Source: Mariniblastus sp. (lineage in GTDB: Bacteria > Planctomycetota > Planctomycetia > Pirellulales > Pirellulaceae). Taken from it: DNA of 64,000 nucleotides. The DNA lies in the NCBI GenBank assembly GCA_022447605.1, contig JAKVBG010000003.1:124001-188000 (forward strand). Direction: 5' to 3'. Below are positions 33,049-42,596 of this stretch, piece by piece. Under the pieces are notes generated by a model, which was not told the origin of the DNA, did no database searches, and saw only the letters and a program-made list of their open reading frames with translations. Position numbers and translations under genes: made by a program. Positions within the stretch are counted from its first letter, which is position 1; every line of letters begins with the position of its first letter.

Positions 33049-34218
33049 ATGAATCACCCACGACTCAACCTCGCTGTTCTGATGGTCGTTGCCCTGGTTG
33101 TTCAGCCGGCACGGGCCATTCAAGTGATTGATCCTGAGGAACGACCGACTGAGACGGGCGCCTTTTTTGAGCGCACCCACGGGGCTCTGGAAGTCGCCCT
33201 GGAGATGTTCGACGAACAGCGCGAAATGCCGAAGAACGACGACTTGGCCTTCTATGACTTTTTGAGCCGGACCAAGGAATCTCAACAGCGAAAAATCGAA
33301 GGTTACCTGGAGGTGGCCGCCGAGTCGCTAGGTATCTCCAAGATCAACGATCGCCGAGAGAAGATTGCCAGCCTGCGAAATCAGATCATCACCTCGCGCA
33401 AGAACATCTCAATCTACCAGAGAAAACGGATCTCGGCTCCCAAGTCGACTTACAATCCACTGGCCGTCAGCCAAAAAGGTTACGACAAGAAAATCAACCA
33501 GGAACGGGAGAGTATCCAGCAGGCCGAAGCGGCAATCGAGGAAGAGAAGGAGACCTTGATTGCCGAGCTGAACCAATTGGGCATGAAAATCACACCGGAC
33601 AATGTCGACATCCTGCTTGAGTCGATCACGGGTGACGAGTTTGTTCGCATCTCAGTGATTTTTGATAACGCCAAACAGTTTGCCCGTGACCTTGAGCAAT
33701 TAACCGACCAGACGGGAGAGGACCTGGAGACGGCCAAGAAGTATTACGGTGTCTACCTGATGCTCTTGAAAACGATTGACCAGCTGCAAAACAAGTTCAT
33801 CGACAACGTGGATGACGTTTACTATCCCAAGCTCGATCAGTACGCCCAGGAGGCCAAACAGAATATCCGTGAAGCCCGCCAAGCAATTCAAGCAGGCGGC
33901 AACGCCAGGGTGTTGGAAAACAACATCTTCAACAACCAGATCACGTACGATGCGGCCATGTTCTACAAACAGAGCCTGGCCAAACAGAAATCCCAAATGG
34001 AGCGTGCCAATCGTGAGACCCGGAAAAACATCCTGACCGCCGTCAACACGTATCGCACGGCCGCACTGAGCAAGGATCTCGCCTCGTTGATGGCCGTCAG
34101 CCGCCGGGCCTTTGAGTCGATCTCCAATCTTTCCATGCCGGATCTGCGGCCTTTCGACAACACGCGGATGAAAGAAGAATTCAGCAAGCTGACCCGCGAG
34201 ATGCAAACGGATCAATAA
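33049..34218 (+). CDS. Exported coiled-coil protein, unknown
   Basis: 389 residues from the ATG at 33049, where a signal peptide begins (MNHPRLNLAVLMVVALVVQP-ARA) with GGA five bases upstream; an in-frame ATG at 32986 would add 21 residues before the signal. After the signal the protein is highly charged and helical, with long heptad-like stretches (REKIASLRNQIITSRKNISI, INQERESIQQAEAAIEEEKE, EEFSKLTREMQTDQ). It is predicted to form extended coiled coils in the periplasm. No enzymatic motif or known family was recognised. Confidence 0.75.
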   Translation: MNHPRLNLAVLMVVALVVQPARAIQVIDPEERPTETGAFFERTHGALEVALEMFDEQREMPKNDDLAFYDFLSRTKESQQRKIEGYLEVAAESLGISKINDRREKIASLRNQIITSRKNISIYQRKRISAPKSTYNPLAVSQKGYDKKINQERESIQQAEAAIEEEKETLIAELNQLGMKITPDNVDILLESITGDEFVRISVIFDNAKQFARDLEQLTDQTGEDLETAKKYYGVYLMLLKTIDQLQNKFIDNVDDVYYPKLDQYAQEAKQNIREARQAIQAGGNARVLENNIFNNQITYDAAMFYKQSLAKQKSQMERANRETRKNILTAVNTYRTAALSKDLASLMAVSRRAFESISNLSMPDLRPFDNTRMKEEFSKLTREMQTDQ

Positions 34219-34258
34219 CGGCTTGCCCGACGAGGCTTTCCACTCGCTGGGACCGGGA

Positions 34259-34855
34259 TCAGGCGGGATACGTCTGCAACTCGGTCACCACGGCATCCAG
34301 CGCAATATCCCAGGCCGCCGGCACCCTCGCTTCGACCCGCTGCAGCTCATAGGCCAAGCCGATCAAGGCAGGACGAGGTTCGTCACCCGCTTTGCGGGTG
34401 AACGCAAAACTCCGATCGTAGTACCCGCCGCCAACCCCCAGACGGTTGCCAGATCGATCGAAGGCGACCAGGGGGAACAGGGCCAGGTCGAGCTGGCTGG
34501 CCGAAATCCACTCGGACTCGGCAACGGCCGGCTCGTCAATTCCGAAACGGTTTTTTTGCAGTTCGACGTCCCGGGTCCAGCGGGCAAAGCGCAACGGTTC
34601 GGTCTTGCCGCGCAGGATCGGCACGAACACCTGCTTGCCCTCCTGCAAGGCGCGGTCCAACAGGGGCAAAGGGCTGATCTCACCATCAAAAGGGAGGAAC
34701 CCTGAAAGACGTTCACTGGCCCGATAGTCGGCCCGCTGCGCCACCTGCTCCGAGATCCGGTAACTGGCCTGCCGGGCATACGCAGCGGGAATCGACTGCC
34801 GCGCTGCGCGGATCTGCTTCCTCAAGTCGGCATCCTGTGATTCGTGTGAAACCAT
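34259..34855 (-). CDS. 5-formyltetrahydrofolate cyclo-ligase
   Basis: 198 residues, ATG start six bases after the hutF stop, so it is the last gene of the hut operon. The N-terminal basic segment DLRKQIRAARQSIP, the substrate region FLPFDGEISPLPLL, and the signature DRSGNRLGVGGGYYDRSF are diagnostic. The enzyme converts 5-formyl-THF to 5,10-methenyl-THF with ATP and removes an inhibitory folate form. Being placed with histidine-degradation genes fits one-carbon metabolism, since this route releases formate. The symbol fau/ygfA is used for the E. coli homologue. Confidence 0.93.
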   Translation of the reverse strand: MVSHESQDADLRKQIRAARQSIPAAYARQASYRISEQVAQRADYRASERLSGFLPFDGEISPLPLLDRALQEGKQVFVPILRGKTEPLRFARWTRDVELQKNRFGIDEPAVAESEWISASQLDLALFPLVAFDRSGNRLGVGGGYYDRSFAFTRKAGDEPRPALIGLAYELQRVEARVPAAWDIALDAVVTELQTYPA

Positions 34856-34861
34856 CCTTTT

Positions 34862-36205
34862 TCAATCCTGTTGGGCTGGCTGTGCCTGCTCGTCACGGTC
34901 AAAAACGACTTGCCCCCGCACCAGCGTTTTGCGGACAGCCCCGCCCCACTGGCAGAAGACGGCCCGGTCGATGATCCGTTCCATTGGACAGTCGGAAAGG
35001 GCCGGATGCTCAGCATCGAGGACCACCAGATTGGCCGGCTGGTGGAGACTGATCTGGCCGCTGCCCGCATGGCCCATGGCACGGCAGCCCCCGGCCAGCA
35101 CTTCTGCCAACAACCGGTCACCACAGGAGCGTTCTGTATCGCTCAGCACGGCGCGACGATGCGTGGTCAGCCGTTGGCCATATTCCAGAAGCCGCAATTC
35201 GGCGAAGGGATCGAGCGCCACATGGGAATCGCTCCCAATCGAAATCCGTCCTCCGGCTTCGATAAAGTCGGCCACCGGGAACAGGCCGTCCCCCAGGTTG
35301 GCTTCGGTCGTCGGGCACAACCCGGCCACGGCGCCCGATTCGGCCAGCCGGCCGCACTCCTGTTCGGTCATGTGGGTCGCATGAATCAGGCACCACCGGC
35401 CGTCGACCTGCACGGTATCCAGCAACAGTTCCACTGGCCGTTTCCCATAGCGGGACTGGCAATCGGCTATTTCGGCCGTCTGTTCGGCCACATGGATATG
35501 GACCGGGGCAGCTGAGCCAATCAGCGGGTTCAGCCGTTCCAGGACCGGCCCAATCGTATCGGGGTCGACTGCCCGCAACGAGTGGAATGCCAAGCCGAGA
35601 CGGAAACGTGGTTCTGCTCCCCACTTCGCCAGCAGTTCCTGGGCGACCGACTGCAACTGTTCGATCGAAAGCTGGAAACGTCGTTGGGCACCCACCAGGG
35701 GCCGCCCATCAAAGCCGCCACGCTGGTAGAGAACAGGGAGCATACAGATGGCGATCCCCGTATCAACAGCTGCCTGGACCAGTTGGTCGGCCAACAGGCC
35801 AGCTTGCGGGTACGGTCGGCCATCAGGTTGATTGTGGATGTAGTGAAATTCTCCCACCTCGGTATAACCGGCCGCCAGCATAAGCCGGAAGAGTCGACAG
35901 GCGCGGTGGTAATAAGCTTCCGGTGAAAGACGTTCCACGCTGTGGTACATCTGCTCGCGCCAACTCCAGAAACTGTCGCGCTGGACTGTGCGAAATTCAC
36001 TCAGGCCGGCAAACGTCCACTGGAAAGCGTGGCTGTGAACATTCGGAATGCCGGGAATCACGACACCGCCCAGGTCGACCGCGTCACCCCGCTCGACACC
36101 CGCCTGCAGGGCGGCGATCTTCCCGTCGGAATCGACATGCAACTGGACATCCGTCAACCAACAGCCGTCGATCCAAGCGCGATCGGTCCAATATTTCTTG
36201 GTCAT
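34862..36205 (-). CDS. hutF: Formimidoylglutamate deiminase (HutF)
   Basis: 447 residues from the ATG at 36205; a GTG one codon upstream is possible. This amidohydrolase-superfamily protein has the metal motif PNVHSHAFQW, the strands ending HIHVAEQ and HATHMTE, and the final ligand in IGSDSHVALDPFAELRLLEY, which match HutF. It hydrolyses N-formimidoyl-L-glutamate to N-formyl-L-glutamate and ammonia. It acts between HutI, encoded five bases upstream, and HutG. The combination hutF-hutG marks the five-step histidine route. Confidence 0.93.
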   Translation of the reverse strand: MTKKYWTDRAWIDGCWLTDVQLHVDSDGKIAALQAGVERGDAVDLGGVVIPGIPNVHSHAFQWTFAGLSEFRTVQRDSFWSWREQMYHSVERLSPEAYYHRACRLFRLMLAAGYTEVGEFHYIHNQPDGRPYPQAGLLADQLVQAAVDTGIAICMLPVLYQRGGFDGRPLVGAQRRFQLSIEQLQSVAQELLAKWGAEPRFRLGLAFHSLRAVDPDTIGPVLERLNPLIGSAAPVHIHVAEQTAEIADCQSRYGKRPVELLLDTVQVDGRWCLIHATHMTEQECGRLAESGAVAGLCPTTEANLGDGLFPVADFIEAGGRISIGSDSHVALDPFAELRLLEYGQRLTTHRRAVLSDTERSCGDRLLAEVLAGGCRAMGHAGSGQISLHQPANLVVLDAEHPALSDCPMERIIDRAVFCQWGGAVRKTLVRGQVVFDRDEQAQPAQQD

Positions 36206-36210
36206 CACAT

Positions 36211-37485
36211 TCAGGAATCCGGGGGGCCGTCCAGTGGTTCATTCACAACTGGGCGACCCGATATATAGACCGCCGTGCATGGCTGGTGCCCGATCAGGTA
36301 AGCCAGTTCCTCGGGCGAATCCAGGTCCCAGACAGCCACGTCAGCCCGCTTGCCCGTTTCCAGTGAACCGACCTGGTCGTCGATACCGAGCGCCCGGGCC
36401 GCATTCAGTGTCACCCCCCGAATACTCTCCAGCGGGGTCAACCCAAACAGGGTGCATCCCATGTTGGCAACCAGCAGGGGGTTCATCAAGGGTGAGCTAC
36501 CCGGGTTCATATCGGAACCCAAAGCAATCGGCACACCCATTTCGCGCAACGCCTCGACAGGGGGACGCTCCGTTTCGCCAAGGAAGTAGTAAGCTCCCGG
36601 CAACAGGGTCGCCACCGTTTGGTGCCGGGCCATCGCCTCGACCCCGGGGCGCTGCAAGTACTCCAGGTGGTCTGCTGAAACGGCTCCCATTTCAGCCGCC
36701 AGCTTGGCCGAGCCCATATGGCTCAGCTGCTCGGCGTGGATCTTGATCGGGAACCCGAGGTCAACCGCCGCCTGCAAAACCCGTTCTGTCTGCGGCAGGT
36801 CAAAGGCGATCGATTCGGCAAAGATATCGACTGCGGTTGCCAAGTCCTTAGCCGCCGGCATCATCTCGTTACAAACCAGGTCCAGGTAATCATCGGGTCG
36901 ACCCGCAAACTCGTCAGGCAAGGCGTGGGCGCCGAGGAACGTGGCGTGAACATCCACGGGCGACGTCTCTCCCAGCGAGCGGATTACCCGCAACATTTTC
37001 AATTCCGTTTCCAGGTCGAGGCCGTAGCCCGATTTGATTTCCACCGTGGTCACACCAGCGCGAAGCAAGGTGCGCAGGCGAGCGGCCGCGGCGCGATACA
37101 GCGCATCCTGGCTGGCAGACCTCGTTGCCCGCACCGTAGACAGGATACCTCCCCCTTGCTCAGCGATCTGCCGATAGCTGGTCCCTTCCAGTCGCTGCTG
37201 CCACTCGGCAGCCCGACTGCCACCAAACACCAGGTGTGTGTGGCAATCGACAATGCCGGGACTCACCAGTCGACCCTCGAGATCAATGATGTCGACCGAG
37301 GGATCGATCTCGGGCAGGCTGGACATGCTTCCCAGCCATTGGATACGGCCGTCGCTGACAGCCAGGGCGCCTTGTGGAATCAAGCCCCAACCGGCATCCA
37401 CCCCCGCATCCAATGTGATCAGGTTGCCCTGGACGAACAGTTGGTCCCACTGCTTGGTTTGCACGTGATTCAGTTTCGACTCCAA
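36211..37485 (-). CDS. hutI: Imidazolonepropionase (HutI)
   Basis: 424 residues from a TTG at 37485 overlapping the hutG end by 16 bases; a GTG at codon 8 (37464) is an alternative start. Amidohydrolase motifs: VDCHTHLVFGGSRAAEW, TTVEIKSGYGLDLETELKML, HATFLGAHALP, IKIHAEQLSHMGSAKLAAEM and GSDMNPGSSP, all typical of HutI. It hydrolyses 4-imidazolone-5-propanoate to formimidoylglutamate in the cytoplasm using a single zinc or iron. Its stop lies immediately before hutF. Confidence 0.95.
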   Translation of the reverse strand: MESKLNHVQTKQWDQLFVQGNLITLDAGVDAGWGLIPQGALAVSDGRIQWLGSMSSLPEIDPSVDIIDLEGRLVSPGIVDCHTHLVFGGSRAAEWQQRLEGTSYRQIAEQGGGILSTVRATRSASQDALYRAAAARLRTLLRAGVTTVEIKSGYGLDLETELKMLRVIRSLGETSPVDVHATFLGAHALPDEFAGRPDDYLDLVCNEMMPAAKDLATAVDIFAESIAFDLPQTERVLQAAVDLGFPIKIHAEQLSHMGSAKLAAEMGAVSADHLEYLQRPGVEAMARHQTVATLLPGAYYFLGETERPPVEALREMGVPIALGSDMNPGSSPLMNPLLVANMGCTLFGLTPLESIRGVTLNAARALGIDDQVGSLETGKRADVAVWDLDSPEELAYLIGHQPCTAVYISGRPVVNEPLDGPPDS

Positions 37486-38273
37486 TCCAACAAAACCTCG
37501 ATCAACCGGTGAATCTCATGGGCGACCTGGTCGGCCGTCTCCGCTTGCCAGCTCATCTCCGACTCGTCCATGTAAGTCGCCTGCGAAAGTTCCAGCTGCA
37601 GACTGTTGACCGAAGAGGGCCGGCCATAATGACGTGTGATGTAACCGCCGATAAAACGGCCATTGTCCACGTAAGAGTAACCGGACAATCCCTGGCAGAA
37701 TTGGCCGACTCGATCCGACATCGAGGGCGGGCAAGTCGACCCGTGCTGGGTCCCCATGTTGAAGTCAGGCAAGCTCCCCTCGAACAGCAACGGTACCCGG
37801 CTGGCAATCGAGTGGGCATCCAGCAGAACGACTTTTCCGTGGATGTCCACCAGGCGTTCCAGTTCCCGCTGCAGTTGCTGGTGGTACGGTTGCCAGTACT
37901 GCCTGGTGCGCTGCGCGATCTCTTCGGCCGCCAAGGGTGACTCGTCGATATAGATGGGCTGACCGGTAAACGTCCTTTCCGGGCAAAGACCGGTGGTCAC
38001 CTTGCCGGGGTACAAGCTCTGATCGTCCGGGGGCCGATTCAAGTCAACCACGTAACGGCTGGGACGCGCGATGATCGTCGAGACGTCGGTCAGCTCATGG
38101 ATCCGGTAAAGCTGCGGCAGGAACCAGTCCGTATCGGTGGAAGCCTGACCGGCAGGCGTCATCCGCAACCGCAAATCTTCCGGAATCCAGTCGCCGCTAT
38201 GCGGGAAGCTGATCAACAGCGGGAGTTGGCCCGGGTGAAATTCGTACAGATTCTCGATTTGACCGTTGGACAT
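37470..38273 (-). CDS. hutG: N-formylglutamate deformylase/amidohydrolase (HutG)
   Basis: 267 residues, ATG start, first gene of the minus-strand hut operon. FGase-family motifs: PLLISFPHSGDWIP, TDTDWFLPQLY, STIIARPSRYVVDLNRPPDD, LLDAHSIASRVP, GGYITRHYGRP and LQLELSQATYM. It removes the formyl group from N-formylglutamate to give glutamate and formate, finishing the pathway. Divergently transcribed from hutU, with 135 bases between the starts that should contain promoters for both. Confidence 0.93.
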   Translation of the reverse strand: MSNGQIENLYEFHPGQLPLLISFPHSGDWIPEDLRLRMTPAGQASTDTDWFLPQLYRIHELTDVSTIIARPSRYVVDLNRPPDDQSLYPGKVTTGLCPERTFTGQPIYIDESPLAAEEIAQRTRQYWQPYHQQLQRELERLVDIHGKVVLLDAHSIASRVPLLFEGSLPDFNMGTQHGSTCPPSMSDRVGQFCQGLSGYSYVDNGRFIGGYITRHYGRPSSVNSLQLELSQATYMDESEMSWQAETADQVAHEIHRLIEVLLDWSRN

Positions 38274-38408
38274 GAAATCGCACCCACGATTAAAATCGCT
38301 ACAGTGACCGTTACCCTAACTTCATAACTTGCCGACAACCCGCTACCGCGGCCGGGCCATTTATCATACCAGTCGTTCACTCCTCGTTTCTATCACAGGA
38401 ATCCAATT

Positions 38409-40088
38409 ATGGCGATCGCTGATTCATCCACACGACGATCGAACCGGGTCGTCCAGGCTCCCACCGGCACGGAAATCAGCTGTAAAAGCTGGTTAACCGA
38501 AGCTCCCCTGCGAATGTTGATGAACAATCTCGACCCGGAGGTTGCCGAACGACCGGAGGAACTGGTCGTCTATGGCGGGATCGGCCGGGCTGCTCGCAAT
38601 TGGGAATGTTTCGATCAGATCGTCACCTGCCTGCAGAACCTGGAAAACGACCAGACCTTGTTGGTTCAGTCCGGCAAACCGGTCGGGATCTTTCCGACCC
38701 ATCCCGACGCGCCCCGCGTCCTGATTGCCAACAGCAACCTGGTACCCCATTGGGCGAACTGGGAGCAATTTCATGAACTCGACCAGAAAGGCCTGATGAT
38801 GTATGGCCAGATGACGGCCGGGTCGTGGATTTACATCGGCAGCCAGGGAATCTTGCAGGGGACCTACGAGACGTTCGTATCGGTCGGCCGGACCCACTTT
38901 GCAGGTGACTGGTCCGGGAAGTGGATCTTGACCGCCGGGTTGGGTGGCATGGGGGGAGCCCAACCCCTGGCCTGCACGATGGCCGGCGCTTCGATGCTGG
39001 CGATTGAATGTGATGAAACCCGGATCGCCAAACGACTGGAGACCAAGTACCTCGATCACTGGACCCGCGATCTGGACGAGGCCCTGCAGATCATTCACGA
39101 TTCGTGTGCCAACGATCAACCCGTTTCAGTTGGCCTGCTTGGCAATGCGGCCGAAGTCCTGCCCGAGATGCTCCAACGGGGCATTCGCCCGGATGCCGTG
39201 ACCGATCAGACATCCGCTCACGATCCCCTGAATGGTTACCTGCCGATCGGTTGGAGCCTGGAACAGGCAGAGCAATTGCGGCAAACCGATCCGCAGCGGG
39301 TCGTGACCGAGGCCAGGCAGTCGATGGCCCAGCACGTGCGGGCCATGCTCGCGTTTCATGAGCTCGGCATCCCGACGTTCGATTACGGCAACAATATCCG
39401 GCAGGTCGCCCAGGAAGAAGGGGTAGAAAATGCGTTCGATTTCCCCGGCTTTGTCCCCGCCTACATTCGGCCCCTGTTTTGCCGCGGCATTGGCCCGTTT
39501 CGCTGGGCGGCCCTATCGGGTGACCCGGAGGATATCTACAAGACCGACGCCAAGGTCAAGGAATTGATTCCCGATGATCCCCACCTGCACCACTGGTTGG
39601 ACATGGCGCGACAGCGGGTGGCCTTCCAGGGCCTGCCCTCGCGGATCTGCTGGGTCGGGCTGGGAGATCGGCATCGACTCGGACTGGCGTTCAATGAAAT
39701 GGTCCGCAACGGCGAATTGTCAGCGCCGGTCGTCATTGGGCGGGACCACCTCGACTCCGGCAGCGTGGCCAGCCCCAACCGGGAAACCGAATCGATGCAA
39801 GACGGATCCGATGCCGTTTCGGACTGGCCCCTGCTCAATGCCTTGTTGAACACGGCCAGTGGCGCAACATGGGTCAGTCTCCACCATGGCGGGGGCGTCG
39901 GCATGGGTTTTTCCCAACACTCGGGCGTCGTGATCTGTTGTGATGGTACGGAACAGGCCGACGCGCGAATCGCCCGTGTCCTGTTCAATGACCCGGCCAC
40001 GGGGGTCATGCGCCACGCGGATGCCGGGTATGAAATCGCCCGCGAATGTGCCCGTGAAAAAGAACTGAACCTACCAATGCTGGATTGA
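38409..40088 (+). CDS. hutU: Urocanate hydratase (HutU)
   Basis: 559 residues, ATG with AGGA eight bases upstream. The urocanase sequence is continuous: [60 protein letters not shown], the NAD-binding [14 protein letters not shown], and the catalytic region [19 protein letters not shown], plus [14 protein letters not shown]. It hydrates urocanate to imidazolonepropionate with tightly bound NAD. It lies divergent to hutG-hutI-hutF; no histidine ammonia-lyase (hutH) gene is in the window. An aminotransferase gene follows seven bases later. Confidence 0.97.
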   Translation: MAIADSSTRRSNRVVQAPTGTEISCKSWLTEAPLRMLMNNLDPEVAERPEELVVYGGIGRAARNWECFDQIVTCLQNLENDQTLLVQSGKPVGIFPTHPDAPRVLIANSNLVPHWANWEQFHELDQKGLMMYGQMTAGSWIYIGSQGILQGTYETFVSVGRTHFAGDWSGKWILTAGLGGMGGAQPLACTMAGASMLAIECDETRIAKRLETKYLDHWTRDLDEALQIIHDSCANDQPVSVGLLGNAAEVLPEMLQRGIRPDAVTDQTSAHDPLNGYLPIGWSLEQAEQLRQTDPQRVVTEARQSMAQHVRAMLAFHELGIPTFDYGNNIRQVAQEEGVENAFDFPGFVPAYIRPLFCRGIGPFRWAALSGDPEDIYKTDAKVKELIPDDPHLHHWLDMARQRVAFQGLPSRICWVGLGDRHRLGLAFNEMVRNGELSAPVVIGRDHLDSGSVASPNRETESMQDGSDAVSDWPLLNALLNTASGATWVSLHHGGGVGMGFSQHSGVVICCDGTEQADARIARVLFNDPATGVMRHADAGYEIARECAREKELNLPMLD

Positions 40089-40095
40089 GGAAGCG

Positions 40096-41232
40096 ATGAA
40101 GATCGAACCGTTCCTGACCGAACAGTTTTTTACCGATTACGAGTTTTCAGCACCTTACCTGCTGGCCTCTTCCGATTGTGAAACCATGTCCATTGAGGCG
40201 CTGCTGGACCTCTCCGGATCGAGTCTCGCAGCGCTCGGTCAAGTCACCCTCGGTTACACCGAATCGCAGGGCAACCCACAACTCCGGTCGCAAATCTCCC
40301 AGATGTACGATGCGGTCTCGGCCGAGGACGTGGTGGTGCTGACTTCCCCGGTCGAGGGAATCTATCTGGCCATGCAATCCCTGCTGGAGCCGGACGATGA
40401 AGTCATCGCCCTACGCCCGGCCTATGATGCGTTAAGCAACGTCGCGCGCCACCTGTGCCGGGACGTGCGGGACTGGAACCTGGTCCCCACCGGGAACGGC
40501 TGGGAACTCGACCTGGACCAGCTGGCCGCGCAGATCGGCCCCCAAACCAGAATGGTCGTGGTCAATTTCCCACATAATCCAACCGGTTTTGTGCCCCACC
40601 CGGACCAATGGAAGCGACTGGTTGAATTGGTTCGTAAACACGATACGTGGCTGTTCTGTGACGAGATCTACCGCGGGCTCGAATTTGATACGCCGATCCT
40701 GTCGGCCGCCGACGCGTACGACAAGTCGATCGTGCTGGGAGGGCTATCCAAGACGTATGGCCTGCCCGGCTTGCGGGCTGGCTGGCTGGTCATTCGGGAC
40801 GCCCAGCTGCGCGACGAACTGATCAACTGGAAACACTATACGACCATCTGCCCAGCCGCCCCGACCGAGTTCCTGGCCGGGCAAGCTTTACAGGTTCGTC
40901 AACAGCTGGCCGATCGGAGCAAGGCAATCATCCAGAAAAACCTGGAGCGGTTTGAGGATTTCCTCGGCCAGTTTCCCGACCTGTTTGTCTGGCGCCCGCC
41001 CACGGCCGGATCGGTAGCGTTTGTTGAATTGAACCTGCCCAAACTCGGTTTTGACTCGGCCACCGACTACTGCCACCACCTGGCCCGGCAGCACGGGATC
41101 GTGCTGTTACCTGGAAAATGCCTCGGGTTCGAAGATCGATTCGTCCGCTTCGGCTTGGGCCGCCAGTCGTTTGCAACGTCTCTGCAAGCGTATTCAAAAG
41201 TCGTCTCCCAGCAGGTTTCAGCCCGCGGCTAA
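40096..41232 (+). CDS. PLP-dependent class I/II aminotransferase
   Basis: 378 residues, ATG with AGGAA upstream, eight bases after hutU. Fold-type I motifs: LGYTESQGNPQLRSQIS, NFPHNPTGFVPH with the PLP-contacting Asn, FCDEIYRGLEF with the Asp, the Schiff-base lysine in LGGLSKTYGLPGLRAGW, and the arginine in DRFVRFGLGR. It lacks features of the well-known aspartate or histidinol-phosphate groups, and no substrate is clear. Coupling to hutU suggests a role in histidine or imidazole compounds, for instance transamination, but this is inference. Confidence 0.9.
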   Translation: MKIEPFLTEQFFTDYEFSAPYLLASSDCETMSIEALLDLSGSSLAALGQVTLGYTESQGNPQLRSQISQMYDAVSAEDVVVLTSPVEGIYLAMQSLLEPDDEVIALRPAYDALSNVARHLCRDVRDWNLVPTGNGWELDLDQLAAQIGPQTRMVVVNFPHNPTGFVPHPDQWKRLVELVRKHDTWLFCDEIYRGLEFDTPILSAADAYDKSIVLGGLSKTYGLPGLRAGWLVIRDAQLRDELINWKHYTTICPAAPTEFLAGQALQVRQQLADRSKAIIQKNLERFEDFLGQFPDLFVWRPPTAGSVAFVELNLPKLGFDSATDYCHHLARQHGIVLLPGKCLGFEDRFVRFGLGRQSFATSLQAYSKVVSQQVSARG

Positions 41233-41323
41233 TGCCCTCGACGGGACGAAGCTTGTGTGGAAACGGCAGGAAACGCTAGCGTCGGGCCGACAATTCGTCT
41301 GGCATCCCATGAAGGCCTGACCG

Positions 41324-41329
41324 TATAAT
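41324..41329 (+). promoter_or_regulatory. Candidate -10 element upstream of the ParA gene
   Basis: Consensus TATAAT within CCTGACCGTATAATTT, about 50-75 bases before the possible starts. No good -35 hexamer at 17 bases is seen. It shares its flanks with the element at 32816-32821. Confidence 0.35.
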
Positions 41330-41402
41330 TTCCGCCGCTGGAAGCGGTCTGCCGAGACCGTCCTCTGGCAGGACGGCCGTTATGGAAAATGGAGTTTCCG
41401 CC

Positions 41403-42236
41403 ATGCGCACGATTGCCATCATCAACCAAAAAGGGGGCGTCGGGAAAACGACGACCGCTGTCAACCTGAGCGCGGCACTGGCCGAGGCGGGTCAGCGTGT
41501 TTGGTTGATCGACCTCGACCCCCAGGCCCATGCATCACTGCACCTCGGCGTGACCCCGCAGGACGACGCGCCCACGATGTACGACGTCCTGACCGACGAC
41601 TGTCCGATGGAAGAAGTGATCCACCCGGTTGAGACGGACCTCTGGATTTCACCCTCCCACATTGACCTGGCAGCCGCCGAGATGGAGCTGGCCGGTGAAG
41701 TTGGCCGCGAGATCATCCTCCGCGATGCGATGGCCCGTGTGTCACAGGAATTTGATTATGTCATCCTCGATTGCCCACCTTCCCTGGGCGTACTGACCCT
41801 CAATGCGTTGACCACAGCAGACGAAGTTTTTCTGCCACTCCAGCCCCACTTCCTGGCCCTGCATGGCCTCAGCAAATTGCTCCAGACGATCGAACTGGTC
41901 GCCCGGCGACTCAACCCGCGCCTCGTGCTGTCCAGCGTCCTGTACTGCATGTTCGACAGCACGCGTCTAGCCGGTGAAGTGATTGGCGACGTTGAACGGT
42001 TCCTGGATGAAGAGCGGGACTCCAACTCGGTCTGGTCCAATGCCTACAGCTTTGATACGCGGATTCGCAGGAATATCCGCCTGGCCGAAGCACCCAGCTA
42101 TGGCCAATCGATCTTCAACTATGCGGCCCACTCCAACGGCGCCCAGGATTACCGATCCCTGGCGATGGAAGTCATCCAGCCCCGTGAGCCGGAGACCGAT
42201 TCGGTCATCAACAACCTGTCGATGGTGCATCAGTAA
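41403..42236 (+). CDS. ParA/Soj-type ATPase without an adjacent ParB
   Basis: 277 residues from the ATG at 41403, with GGAG eight bases upstream; an ATG at 41382 with AGGA is equally placed and would add seven non-conserved residues. The deviant Walker A NQKGGVGKTTTAVNL, LIDLDPQAHASLHLG, the Walker B segment YVILDCPPSLGVLTLNAL and the late motif VLSSVLYCMFD(S)TRL fit ParA/Soj. Signature lysine in KGGVGKT is present. ParA ATPases position chromosomes, plasmids or protein clusters by nucleotide-dependent DNA binding. No parB or parS is visible nearby, so it may be an orphan that positions other cargo. Confidence 0.92.
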   Translation: MRTIAIINQKGGVGKTTTAVNLSAALAEAGQRVWLIDLDPQAHASLHLGVTPQDDAPTMYDVLTDDCPMEEVIHPVETDLWISPSHIDLAAAEMELAGEVGREIILRDAMARVSQEFDYVILDCPPSLGVLTLNALTTADEVFLPLQPHFLALHGLSKLLQTIELVARRLNPRLVLSSVLYCMFDSTRLAGEVIGDVERFLDEERDSNSVWSNAYSFDTRIRRNIRLAEAPSYGQSIFNYAAHSNGAQDYRSLAMEVIQPREPETDSVINNLSMVHQ

Positions 42237-42596
42237 CCGCCAGGTCGAGTCGAAGGAGACGCCGCCCCCGCGCGGCAGTTGACCGTCTGGCTCTGCTCTC
42301 TGCTCCCTCCTTAACGTTCTCAGCGTTCCCACTGCGCCGATCGTCAGGCTTGCATCCGCATCCCGTCGAGCCGATGGAGGCGCTCAAAGCCACCCAGGCA
42401 CCTTCAAAAACCGGGAGCCTGGACCCGGTCGACGTTGTCCCCGGCCGTCCAGCGATCCGAATCGTTCGGTTTTTAATCGTTGAGTTTTGCCCAGCCGCTA
42501 TCAATAATTGAAGGGGAGACTGTCCAGTACCCCTCCCGTTGATCGGTCCTGTCCCCGGGACAGGGTATGATTCCTTGACTTAACAACCGAAATCTG
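42237..42596. other. Intergenic region downstream of the ParA gene
   Basis: 360 bases. A small hairpin CCGAA-TCG-TTCGG followed by TTTTT at 42457-42474 could terminate plus-strand transcription. The remainder has no coding signal. A promoter for the following secreted-protein gene is expected but not identifiable. Confidence 0.4.
42457..42474 (+). terminator. Possible weak Rho-independent terminator after parA
   Basis: Five-base stem CCGAA/TTCGG, three-base loop, then five T on the plus strand. The stem is short and the distance to the parA stop is about 220 bases, so it is tentative. Confidence 0.4.

Noticed and set aside
34856-34861. 6S RNA next to the 5-formyl-THF cyclo-ligase gene
   Set aside because: In gammaproteobacteria ssrS precedes this gene, but here hutF ends six bases upstream, leaving no space.
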